Below the pieces are notes generated by a model. That model made no database searches, was not told the origin of the DNA, and saw nothing but the letters and a program-made list of their open reading frames with translations. Positions 16,813-25,173 of a stretch of DNA of 50,291 nt are shown here, one piece after another; position 1 is the stretch's first letter; each line of letters begins with the position of its first letter. A program made the translations under genes and the position numbers. The stretch comes from an uncultured Burkholderiales bacterium. Lineage in GTDB: Bacteria; Pseudomonadota; Gammaproteobacteria; Burkholderiales; Burkholderiaceae. Where the stretch lies: contig CALBEV010000183.1 in NCBI GenBank assembly GCA_937891045.1, positions 1 through 50,291 on the forward strand. The letters run 5' to 3'.

Positions 16813-16834
16813 CCAGCGAATTTCGCGGTTTTTT
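16813..16834 (+). terminator. Possible terminator between grpE and dnaK
   Basis: A short hairpin (GCGA/TCGC with flanking CC/GG pairs around ATT) is followed directly by six T. It is weak but well placed, nine bases past the grpE stop. Confidence 0.4.
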
Positions 16835-16847
16835 CAGGCCAACAGGG

Positions 16848-16875
16848 CTTGAAATCCAAAAACTTATCCACAGCT
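16848..16875 (+). promoter_or_regulatory. Possible sigma-32 promoter of dnaK with embedded DnaA-box match
   Basis: CTTGAAA (16848-16854) is a perfect -35. The -10 position after 13 bases reads CCACAGCT, a poor match to CCCCATNT. The stretch TTATCCACA at 16864-16872 is an exact DnaA-box consensus and covers the start of that -10. Confidence 0.45.
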
Positions 16876-16941
16876 ATTCAACATTGTTAAACAGGAATTG
16901 AGACGGCTGCCTTCGGGGGCCCCATCACACAGGAGAAAAAA

Positions 16942-18873
16942 ATGGGAAGAATCATTGGCATTGACCTCGGCACCACCAACTCGTGCGTGGCCATCATGGA
17001 AGGCAACACCACCAAGGTGATCGAAAACGCCGAAGGCGCTCGCACCACCCCGTCCATCATTGCCTACCAAGAAGACGGTGAAATTTTGGTGGGTGCTTCC
17101 GCCAAACGCCAAGCGGTCACCAACCCGCGCAATACTTTGTTCGCCGTCAAGCGCCTGATTGGCCGCAAATTCGACGAAAAAGAAGTTCAAAAAGACATCG
17201 ACTTGATGCCCTACACCATTGCCAAAGCCGACAACGGCGACGCTTGGGTGGAAGTGCGCGGCAACAAGTTGGCCCCGCCTCAAATCAGCGCTGAAATTTT
17301 GCGCAAGATGAAGAAAACCGCCGAGGACTACCTGGGCGAAGAAGTCACGGAAGCCGTCATCACCGTGCCCGCTTATTTCAACGACGCCCAACGCCAAGCC
17401 ACCAAAGATGCGGGTCGCATTGCCGGTTTGGATGTGAAACGCATCATCAACGAACCCACGGCTGCGGCATTGGCCTTCGGCTTGGACAAAACTGAAAAAG
17501 GCGACCGCAAAATCGCCGTCTATGACTTGGGCGGCGGCACGTTTGACGTGTCCATCATTGAAATTGCCGACGTTGATGGCGAAAAACAATTTGAAGTGCT
17601 GTCCACCAACGGCGACACCTTCTTGGGCGGTGAAGACTTTGACCAACGCATCATCGACTTCATCATCACCGAGTTCAAAAAGGACTCGGGTGTGGATTTG
17701 TCCAAAGACGTGTTGGCCTTGCAGCGCCTGAAAGAAGCCGCTGAAAAAGCCAAGATCGAGCTCTCTTCATCCACCGGCACCGACATCAACTTGCCGTATG
17801 TGACGGCCGATGCATCAGGCCCGAAACACTTGAACATCAAACTCAACCGCGCCAAGTTGGAACAACTGGTGGACGAGTTGATCGAGCGCACCATCGCGCC
17901 TTGCCGCACCGCCATCAAAGATGCAGGCGTGTCGGTCAGCGACATTGATGACGTGATCTTGGTCGGCGGCATGACCCGCATGCCCAAGGTGCAAGACAAG
18001 GTGAAAGAGTTCTTCGGCCAAGAGCCCCGCCGCGACGTCAACCCTGACGAAGCCGTGGCTGTCGGTGCCGCCATCCAAGGCCAGGTCTTGTCGGGTGACC
18101 GCAAAGACGTGTTGTTGTTGGACGTGACGCCTTTGTCTTTGGGCATTGAAACCCTGGGCGGCGTGATGACCAAAATGATCGTCAAGAACACCACCATCCC
18201 CACCAAGTTTGCGCAAACCTTCTCCACCGCCGACGACAACCAACCGGCGGTCACCATCAAGGTGTATCAAGGCGAACGTGAAATGGCCTCGGGCAACAAA
18301 AGCTTGGGCGAGTTCAACCTGGAAGGCATTGCGCCCGCTGCACGTGGCACACCGCAAATTGAAGTGTCGTTTGACATTGACGCCAACGGCATTCTGCACG
18401 TGGGCGCGAAAGACAAAGCCACCGGCAAAGAAAACAAAATCACCATCAAGGCCAACTCGGGTTTGAGCGAGGCCGAGATTCAAGAAATGGTGAAAGACGC
18501 CGAATTGAATGCCGCTGAAGACAAGAAGAAACTTGAAATCGTGCAGGCCCGCAACCAAGGCGATGCGGCTGTGCATGACGTGAAGAAATCCCTCACCGAG
18601 CACGGCGACAAAGTGGAAGCGGCTGACAAAGAAAAAATTGAAGCCGCCATGAAAGACTTGGAAGAAGCTTTGAAAGGCGAAGACAAAGACGCCATCAATG
18701 CCAAAACCGAAGCCCTCATGACCGCTGCGCAAAAGCTGGGTGAAATGGTGTACGCCGACAAGCAAGCCAAAGAAGCCGCTGGTGCCGCCACGGGTGGTGC
18801 AGACCACAGCCACGACAAACCCCAGGACGACAACGTGGTGGACGCCGAGGTCAAAGAAGTCAAGAAACCTTAA
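16942..18873 (+). CDS. dnaK: Chaperone protein DnaK (Hsp70)
   Basis: 643 residues, standard length. It begins [21 protein letters not shown], with the phosphate-2 and hinge motifs [16 protein letters not shown] and [14 protein letters not shown]. The interdomain linker [16 protein letters not shown] is followed by the substrate domain and a helical lid ending in an acidic EVKEVKKP tail. AGGAG lies seven bases upstream of the ATG. DnaK folds and disaggregates proteins with DnaJ and GrpE, and also controls sigma-32. A candidate sigma-32 promoter lies about 65 bases upstream. Confidence 0.98.
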   Translation: MGRIIGIDLGTTNSCVAIMEGNTTKVIENAEGARTTPSIIAYQEDGEILVGASAKRQAVTNPRNTLFAVKRLIGRKFDEKEVQKDIDLMPYTIAKADNGDAWVEVRGNKLAPPQISAEILRKMKKTAEDYLGEEVTEAVITVPAYFNDAQRQATKDAGRIAGLDVKRIINEPTAAALAFGLDKTEKGDRKIAVYDLGGGTFDVSIIEIADVDGEKQFEVLSTNGDTFLGGEDFDQRIIDFIITEFKKDSGVDLSKDVLALQRLKEAAEKAKIELSSSTGTDINLPYVTADASGPKHLNIKLNRAKLEQLVDELIERTIAPCRTAIKDAGVSVSDIDDVILVGGMTRMPKVQDKVKEFFGQEPRRDVNPDEAVAVGAAIQGQVLSGDRKDVLLLDVTPLSLGIETLGGVMTKMIVKNTTIPTKFAQTFSTADDNQPAVTIKVYQGEREMASGNKSLGEFNLEGIAPAARGTPQIEVSFDIDANGILHVGAKDKATGKENKITIKANSGLSEAEIQEMVKDAELNAAEDKKKLEIVQARNQGDAAVHDVKKSLTEHGDKVEAADKEKIEAAMKDLEEALKGEDKDAINAKTEALMTAAQKLGEMVYADKQAKEAAGAATGGADHSHDKPQDDNVVDAEVKEVKKP

Positions 18874-18889
18874 ACCTTTCAACCCCCTG

Positions 18890-18925
18890 CGCCGCGCTCA
18901 AACCCTTTAGCGGGTTGACGCGGCG
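18890..18925. promoter_or_regulatory. Long hairpin between dnaK and dnaJ
   Basis: CGCCGCG pairs with CGCGGCG, and an inner TCAAACCC/GGGTTGA stem (one bulge each side) continues it. No T-run follows. It may attenuate read-through or be a processing site that lowers DnaJ relative to DnaK. Confidence 0.5.
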
Positions 18926-18951
18926 TTGGCACATTTCAGAACCAGACCACC

Positions 18952-20085
18952 ATGGCCACCAAACGCGATTTTTACGAGATATTGGGCGTCCCCAAAAACG
19001 CCAGCGACGAGGACATCAAGAAGTCCTACCGCAAGCTCGCCATGAAGTACCACCCCGACCGCAACCAGGGAGATGCCTCCGCCGAGGTGAAATTCAAAGA
19101 GGCCAAAGAGGCCTATGAAATGTTGTCGGATGCTGAAAAGCGTGCGGCCTACGATCAATACGGCCATGCCGGTGTGGACCCGAACATGCGCGGCGCCGCA
19201 GGTGCAGGCGGCTTCGGTGGCTTTGGCGAATCCTTTGGCGATATTTTTGGCGACATCTTTGGCCAAGCCCGTCGTCAACAAGGCGGTGGTGGCCGCCAAG
19301 TGTTTCGTGGCAACGACTTGAGCTATGCGATGGACATCAGCCTGGAAGAAGCTGCGGCGGGCAAGAAAACCGAAATCCGCATTCCCAGCTACGACGAGTG
19401 CGATACCTGTCATGGCAGTGGTGCCAAGCCCGGCACCTCGGCCAAAACCTGTGGCACCTGCCAAGGCCAAGGCGTGGTGCAAATGCGCCAAGGTTTTTTC
19501 AGTGTGCAACAAAACTGCCCGCACTGCCGAGGCAGCGGCAAAATCATCAGCGACCCTTGCTCACCGTGCCATGGCCAGGGCAAGATCAAGCGCCAAAAAA
19601 CATTGGAAATTTCCATTCCCGCCGGTATTGACGACGGCATGCGGATTCGCAGCACCGGCAACGGCGAGCCCGGCACCAATGGCGGCCCCCCAGGCGACCT
19701 GTACATTGAAATCCGTTTGCAAAAACACGAGGTGTTCCAGCGCGATGGGGACGACTTGCATTGCGCCGTGCCCATCAGTTTCACCACGGCCGCTTTGGGC
19801 GGTGAAGTGAGTGTGCCCACCTTGAATGGCGAAGCCGCCATCGACCTGCCCGAGGGCACCCAAACCGGCAAGCAGTTCAGGCTGCGTGGCAAGGGCATCA
19901 AAGGCGTTCACGCCAGCTTCCCCGGCGACTTGTATTGCCACATCACGGTGGAAACACCGGTCAAGCTGACCGAGCATCAACGCAAGCTCTTGAAAGAGTT
20001 GGACGAGTCCTTGAAAAAAGGCGGGGCCAAACATTCACCCACCGAAGCCGGTTGGGCAGACAAGCTGAAAAACCTGTTCAGCTGA
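18952..20085 (+). CDS. dnaJ: Chaperone protein DnaJ (Hsp40)
   Basis: 377 residues. The J domain contains the HPD tripeptide in KYHPDRN (about residues 32-38). A Gly/Phe-rich linker ([18 protein letters not shown]) follows. Four zinc-binding repeats come next: [24 protein letters not shown] and CSPCHGQG. The C-terminal client-binding domain is complete. It stimulates DnaK ATPase and delivers substrates. Spacing from dnaK is 78 bases with the hairpin between. It converges with the DUF1854 gene. Confidence 0.98.
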   Translation: MATKRDFYEILGVPKNASDEDIKKSYRKLAMKYHPDRNQGDASAEVKFKEAKEAYEMLSDAEKRAAYDQYGHAGVDPNMRGAAGAGGFGGFGESFGDIFGDIFGQARRQQGGGGRQVFRGNDLSYAMDISLEEAAAGKKTEIRIPSYDECDTCHGSGAKPGTSAKTCGTCQGQGVVQMRQGFFSVQQNCPHCRGSGKIISDPCSPCHGQGKIKRQKTLEISIPAGIDDGMRIRSTGNGEPGTNGGPPGDLYIEIRLQKHEVFQRDGDDLHCAVPISFTTAALGGEVSVPTLNGEAAIDLPEGTQTGKQFRLRGKGIKGVHASFPGDLYCHITVETPVKLTEHQRKLLKELDESLKKGGAKHSPTEAGWADKLKNLFS

Positions 20086-20146
20086 TGGCTTGGATGCAGC
20101 GCTGTTGTGCCTGACAACGCTTGCAACGATTCACAGACCAAGGTTT

Positions 20147-20605
20147 TTACAAAAACCGATCGAGCAATTTGCGGCTGTGGCGGTCCAGTGCGGGCAAGTC
20201 GCGGATGAGAAATTGCACACCGTGTTCGTCTGCGACGATGAGCGTTTGGCCACTCAAGCGGCGAATGTCTTCTTCACCACGCAACACAAACTGCGCTGGG
20301 CCTCTGCTTGTTTGCACCGACCACACAGACGGCGTGATGAAACTGCTGACGGCGTCCACGCGCTGAATTTCTGGCATGAATTCTCGCGCTTGCAATGCTT
20401 CCATCACCGCTGTTTTTTGCGCCTCTGGCAAGGTCAGGGGCGCTTCAAGCCACAACAACTCATGCCCCTCCGCACTCAACACCGACACGGCTTCATCGGG
20501 TGCGCCAATCGGAAACGCCCGCACCACGGTGACACCAACGTGCAAGACACCGTCGAGCTTGAGTTGCCACGCACCCAAGCTGTTTTGCGTCAATTCAAAA
20601 ATCAT
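20147..20605 (-). CDS. DUF1854 protein of the cyanophycin locus
   Basis: 152 residues, the typical length of DUF1854 proteins that accompany cyanophycin synthetase genes in betaproteobacteria. Visible conserved parts are VSVLSAEGHELLWLE, ITPSVWSVQTSRGP and LIVADEHGVQFLIRDLPALD, ending RHSRKLLDRFL. No signal peptide or membrane segment is present. Its ATG overlaps the stop of the ABC transporter gene as ATGA, so both are made together. The biochemical role is unknown; association with the ABC protein and cyanophycin metabolism is known only by gene neighbourhood. Confidence 0.78.
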   Translation of the reverse strand: MIFELTQNSLGAWQLKLDGVLHVGVTVVRAFPIGAPDEAVSVLSAEGHELLWLEAPLTLPEAQKTAVMEALQAREFMPEIQRVDAVSSFITPSVWSVQTSRGPAQFVLRGEEDIRRLSGQTLIVADEHGVQFLIRDLPALDRHSRKLLDRFL

Positions 20606-22882
20606 GTGCGTGCCTCGCGTTCGATGCCCAGCGTCAAGCCTTCCTCTTCAGCTTCTTTTTGCCGGGCTTGCGCCTCGTACAAACGCCAGTAAGCGCCTTG
20701 CCTGGCCAGCAGTTCATCGTGCTGGCCTTGCTCAACCAATTGACCGTGCTCCATGACGACGAGCCGATCTGCACGACGCAACGTGGAGAGCCGGTGCGCA
20801 ATCGCGATGGTGGTGCGTCCGCGCACCAAGTTGTCCAAGGCTTTTTGAATTTCTTGCTCGGTCTCGGTGTCCACAGACGAGGTGGCCTCGTCCATGATCA
20901 GGATGCGCGGGTCGATCAACAAGGCGCGGGCAATCGAGATGCGTTGACGCTCACCACCCGACAAACCTTGGCCGCGCTCGCCCACCAAGGAGTCATAGCC
21001 TTGCGGCAAACGCAGAATGAATTCGTGGGCATGGGCGGCACGGGCCGCAGCCACAATCTCAGCGCGGGTGGCACCTGGCTTGCCGTAGGCGATGTTGTCG
21101 GCGATGGTGCCGAAAAACAAAAACGGCTCTTGCAACACCAAGCCAATGTGGCGGCGGTAATCGGCAATGCGGATGTCGCGAATGTCGGTGCCATCAATGC
21201 GGATTGCGCCTTCCCTCAGATCGTAGAAGCGGCAAATCAGGTTGACCAGGGTGCTTTTGCCCGAGCCGCTTTGACCCACCAAACCAATCATTTCCACGGG
21301 CGCAATGTCCAAGCTCAAGCCTTTGATGACAGCGCGGTTGCCATAGCGAAAACCAGCATCGGCAATTTGAATGTGCCCCACCACCTCGGGCAAGGCCACC
21401 GGGTTCACTGGCTCGGGGACGCTGGACACGTGGTCGAGGATTTCAAAAATACGTTTGGTGCCAGCCGCCGCTTTTTGAGTGTGAGACACGATGCGGCTCA
21501 TCGCATCCAGTCGGGCATAAAAGCGGGTGCTGTAGGCCAGGAACGCGGTCAACACACCGACCGTGACTTGATGATTCGCCACTTGCCAAATGCCAAAGGC
21601 CCAGACCACCAGCAAACCAATTTCAGTCACCAAGGTCACGGTGGGCGAGAACAAAGACCACAAGAAATTGATGCGGTCGTTGACCGCCAAATTGTGTTTG
21701 TTGGCTTCTTGAAAGCGCTTGGCTTCGCGGTTTTCTTGAGCGAAAGCTTTCACCACGCGAATGCCTGGAATCGTGTCGGCCATGACATTGGTGAGTTCTG
21801 ACCAGACACGGTCGATTTTTTCGAAGCCGGTGCGCAAGCGATCCCGCACGATGTGAATCAACCAAGCAATGAAGGGCAGCGGCAGCAAAGTGGCCAAGGC
21901 CAGCCACGGGTCGATACTGAACAAAATACCGGCGGTCATGAGGATCATCAAAACATCGGTGGCGAAGTCAAGCAAATGCAGCGACAAGAACACGCACAAG
22001 CGGTCGGTCTCGCTGCCAATGCGGGTCATCAAGTCGCCGGTGCGACGGCCACCAAAGTATTCCAAAGAAAGTTTGAGCAAATGCTCATAGGCGGTGGAAC
22101 GCAAATCGGCACCAATGCGCTCGGAAGCCAGCGCCAGCACATAGGTTTTGAACCAACCCAAGCCCCAGGCAAGCAAAGCTGCACCAAACAAACCACCCAA
22201 ATACCAAGTCACCAAATCGGTGTCAATTTGCTGACCATTTTGAAAAGGAATCAGCACCTCGTCCATCAAGGGCATGGTGAGGTAGGGTGGCACCAAGGTG
22301 GCAGCGGTGGACAAGAGCGTGAGCACAAAGCCCAGCAGCAATTGGCCTTGGTAGGGCTTGGCAAAGCGCCACAGCCTGAACAAGCTCCAAGTGGAAGCTG
22401 GCGTGTTGTCTTCGTCAACTTCACAAGCTTTACAGGCTTGATCAGGGTCGGCCAAAGGTGCGTGGCAAGTGGGGCACCACACTTGCCAAGAAGCAGGGCT
22501 GTGCCCGGCTTGCAGTTTGTTGAAACGGCTGAGCAAGCTGGCGGCTTGCAGGTTGTGACCCAAGGTGAAGCGCCATTCGGCCAGCAACTGTGTGGCGTTG
22601 CGGGCGCTGAGCTTGCCCACACCTGCATGGTCCACCAATTCCAGTTGCATATCGGGCTGCAAAGGCAGGCTGTGCCAGGTTTTTTGGGGCAGCAACGGGC
22701 TGCCACAAAAGACGCTCAGAGGTCAGGGCCAGCAGGCCATGCCCGAAATACAGTGCCGCATCGAGGTCAACCTCCAACCACGCCAGCACGTTCTCATTCG
22801 ACGACAAATGAAGCTGCAGGTCCTCCCGCCAAAAGGCTGGCAAATCCAGCAGCACTGGCGCAACAACAGAGGAAAGATTCAT
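20602..22882 (-). pseudogene. Cyanophycin-associated ABC transporter (fused membrane and ATPase domains), frameshifted
   Basis: The intact product would have about 760 residues. The first 66 codons (MNLSSVVAPVLLDLPAFWRE through LLWQPVAAP) are in one frame, and the remainder (KTWHSLPLQPDMQLEL onwards) is in another. The switch is at a run of six A on the coding strand (T6 at 22680-22685 on the plus strand); five A would restore one continuous frame. The main part holds a zinc-ribbon-like segment (CPTCHAPLADPDQACKAC), a six-helix exporter domain, Walker A GQSGSGKSTL, signature LSGGERQRISIARAL and Walker B ILIMDEATSSVD. A TTG at 22695 could start a shortened protein of 697 residues that keeps all these domains. 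Mutation, base-calling error or transcriptional slippage on A6 are all possible. Confidence 0.8.
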
Positions 22883-22968
22883 TCTTAATGGGATGACCGG
22901 GCGTAAAAAATGATTCTAACCCTGCACTTTGGCCTCATTGGCCCACTCTCCACTCCTCCCCTCCCCTT

Positions 22969-25173
22969 ATGACCTTTCCCGACATCGCTGTTTTGCGCAT
23001 GCGTTATTTGCGCGGCCCCAATGTATGGACCTACCGCCCCGTTCTCGAATCTTGGGTGGACCTCGGTGTCTTGGAAGACCACCCCTCCAACACCTTGCCG
23101 GGTTTTGTCGATCGCCTCACCACCTGGTTGCCCGGCATGATCGAGCACCGCTGTGGTGTCGGCGAACGCGGTGGCTTTTTCGAGCGCTTGCAAACAGGCA
23201 CATGGTGCGGTCCCATCATGGAGCACGTCGCCATCGAGTTGCAAACCTTGGCGGGCATGCAAGTAGGTTTTGGCAAAGCCCGCGAAACCTCCAAGCGCGG
23301 CATTTACAAAGTGGTCATCCGCACCCGTCAAGAAGAAGTAGGCCGCGCCAGTTTCATGGCGGCGCGTGACCTGGTGATGGCCGCCATCAACGACACGCCG
23401 TTTGATTTGAAAGCCACGGTCCATCGCCTCAAGGCCATGGTCGACCGCTTGTGCTTAGGTCCCAGCACCGCTTGCATCGTGGACGCGGCCACGGACCACA
23501 AAATCCCTTCCATTCGCCTGACCTCGGGCAACCTGGTTCAACTCGGCTACGGCTCCAAGCAACGCCGCATTTGGACCGCAGAAACCGACCGCACCAGCGC
23601 CATCGCCGAAAGCATTTCCAGCGACAAAGACCTCACGAAAATGCTGCTCACCCAATGCGGTGTGCCCATCCCCACGGGTGAAATCGTGCACTCCGCTGAA
23701 CAGGCTTGGAGCGTGGCACAAGACATCGGTTTGCCCGTTGCCGTCAAGCCCACCGACGCCAACCACGGACGCGGTGTCGCCCTCAACTTGCGCCAACGCG
23801 AAGACATCGAAGCCGCCTTTGTGATGGCGCAGCGCGAAGGCACTGACGTGATGGTCGAGCGCTTCATCCCGGGTGAAGAACACCGTTTGTTGGTGGTCGG
23901 CAACCGCGTGGTGGCCGCCTCCAAAGGCGAGACCGCCAAGATCAAAGGTGACGGCGTGCACACCGTGGCCGAACTCATTGAATTGCAAATCAACTCCGAC
24001 CCACGCCGAGGTGAAGAAGAAGACTTTCCCTTGGACACGATCCGCTTGAAAGACTTGCCCACCGCCGTGCTGGAGTTGCAACGCCAAGGCTTGAGCTCCG
24101 ACAGCATCCCCGAGAAAGACCGCGTTGCCATCGTGCAGCGCACCGGCAACATGGGCATCGACGTCACCGACGAGGTACACCCTGAAGTAGCGGCGGTGGT
24201 GGTGTTGGCTGCCCGCGTGATTGGTTTGGACATTGCTGGCATCGACTTGGTGGCGCAAGACATCAGCAAACCCTTGTTGGCCCAAGGCGGTGCCATCGTC
24301 GAGGTGAACGCAGGGCCAGGTTTGCTGATGCATTTGAAACCGGCTATTGGTCAACCGCGCCCGGTGGGTCAGGCCATCGTCTCGCATTTGTTCGACCCGC
24401 AACAAGCCACCCGCATCCCCGTGGTGGGCATCATGGGTCGCAGCCAAACAGCAGAGTTGGCGCACCTGGTGAGTTGGCTCATCCATCTCTCAGGTCGCCG
24501 CACCGGCTTGGCTTCTTCGCATGGTTTGTTCATGGACCAGCGTTTGGTTGACGCCAAAGATGCGCGTGTGTTTGAAGCCAGTCAACGTCTGTTGATCAAC
24601 CGCGCCTTAGATGCCGCTGTGTTTGAAAACTCGCCGCTGCAAGTGCTGGAAGAAGGCTTGCCCTACGACCGTTGCCATGTGGGCGTGCTCACCGAGATGC
24701 CTGACGCCACCGGCTTGCAAGAACACGACATTCAAACGCCCGAGCAAGTGCGCACCGTGGTGCGCACCCAAATCGATTTGGTGCTGCCTGAAGGTGTCGC
24801 CGTGCTCAATGCGGAAGATGCGGCTGTGGTGGACCTCGCTGAGTTGTGCGACGGTGAAGTCATTTACTACGCAGCCCACACGGATGCACCCGTCATCAAC
24901 CAACACCGCGCTGCCCAGGGCCGCGCTGTGTATTGCGCCAACGGCGAGGTGGTGTTGGCGCGTGGCCAAACCGAAACCGTGTTGCTGCAACTCGACTTCC
25001 CACCGATTGCGAAATTACTGAGCGAGGGTGGTATCAGCTTGCCCAATGTGCTGGCCGCCGTGGCTGTGGCTTGGGCGCTGGATTTGACACCCGACCTGAT
25101 TCGTGCTGGTCTAAAAAACTACGGCCAACCTGCGGCCCCAACAAAGCCCCAAGTTGCAAGGAAGAAAGCCTGA
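22969..25173 (+). CDS. cphA': Cyanophycin synthetase-like protein CphA' (degenerate Mur-ligase domain)
   Basis: 734 residues. The N-terminal domain and ATP-grasp domain resemble CphA (LGPSTACIVDAATDHKIPSI; LPVAVKPTDANHGRGVALNL; AIVEVNAGPGLLMHLKP). At about residues 484-495 the Mur-ligase P-loop position reads GIMGRSQTAEL instead of the functional GTNGKTTT of its neighbour, and the catalytic ETARGG region has become ENSPLQ. The C-terminal Mur subdomain is missing, explaining the shorter length. It should bind ATP only through ATP-grasp. Tandem cphA'/cphA pairs are known in betaproteobacteria. Its stop overlaps the cphA start as TGATG. It is divergent from the ABC gene across 86 bases. Confidence 0.85.
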   Translation: MTFPDIAVLRMRYLRGPNVWTYRPVLESWVDLGVLEDHPSNTLPGFVDRLTTWLPGMIEHRCGVGERGGFFERLQTGTWCGPIMEHVAIELQTLAGMQVGFGKARETSKRGIYKVVIRTRQEEVGRASFMAARDLVMAAINDTPFDLKATVHRLKAMVDRLCLGPSTACIVDAATDHKIPSIRLTSGNLVQLGYGSKQRRIWTAETDRTSAIAESISSDKDLTKMLLTQCGVPIPTGEIVHSAEQAWSVAQDIGLPVAVKPTDANHGRGVALNLRQREDIEAAFVMAQREGTDVMVERFIPGEEHRLLVVGNRVVAASKGETAKIKGDGVHTVAELIELQINSDPRRGEEEDFPLDTIRLKDLPTAVLELQRQGLSSDSIPEKDRVAIVQRTGNMGIDVTDEVHPEVAAVVVLAARVIGLDIAGIDLVAQDISKPLLAQGGAIVEVNAGPGLLMHLKPAIGQPRPVGQAIVSHLFDPQQATRIPVVGIMGRSQTAELAHLVSWLIHLSGRRTGLASSHGLFMDQRLVDAKDARVFEASQRLLINRALDAAVFENSPLQVLEEGLPYDRCHVGVLTEMPDATGLQEHDIQTPEQVRTVVRTQIDLVLPEGVAVLNAEDAAVVDLAELCDGEVIYYAAHTDAPVINQHRAAQGRAVYCANGEVVLARGQTETVLLQLDFPPIAKLLSEGGISLPNVLAAVAVAWALDLTPDLIRAGLKNYGQPAAPTKPQVARKKA

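Noticed and set aside
16126..16941. CIRCE/HrcA operator before grpE or dnaK
   Set aside because: No TTAGCACTC-N9-GAGTGCTAA-like repeat was found; the sigma-32 elements account for heat control.
17815..18882. 355-codon open frame antisense to dnaK
   Set aside because: Long antisense frames are expected opposite genes with this codon bias; no domain, promoter or ribosome-binding site, and dnaK is certain.
22680..22692. Programmed -1 ribosomal frameshift at A AAA AAC in the ABC transporter gene
   Set aside because: The heptamer is present in the correct phase, but a -1 shift leads to the wrong frame; the domains need a +1 (or minus one base) change, so a base insertion or transcriptional slippage fits better.
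24933..25172. N-terminal extension of cphA upstream of 25173
   Set aside because: It would overlap the cphA' end in another frame. The ATG at 25173 has AAGGAAG upstream and matches the normal CphA start.
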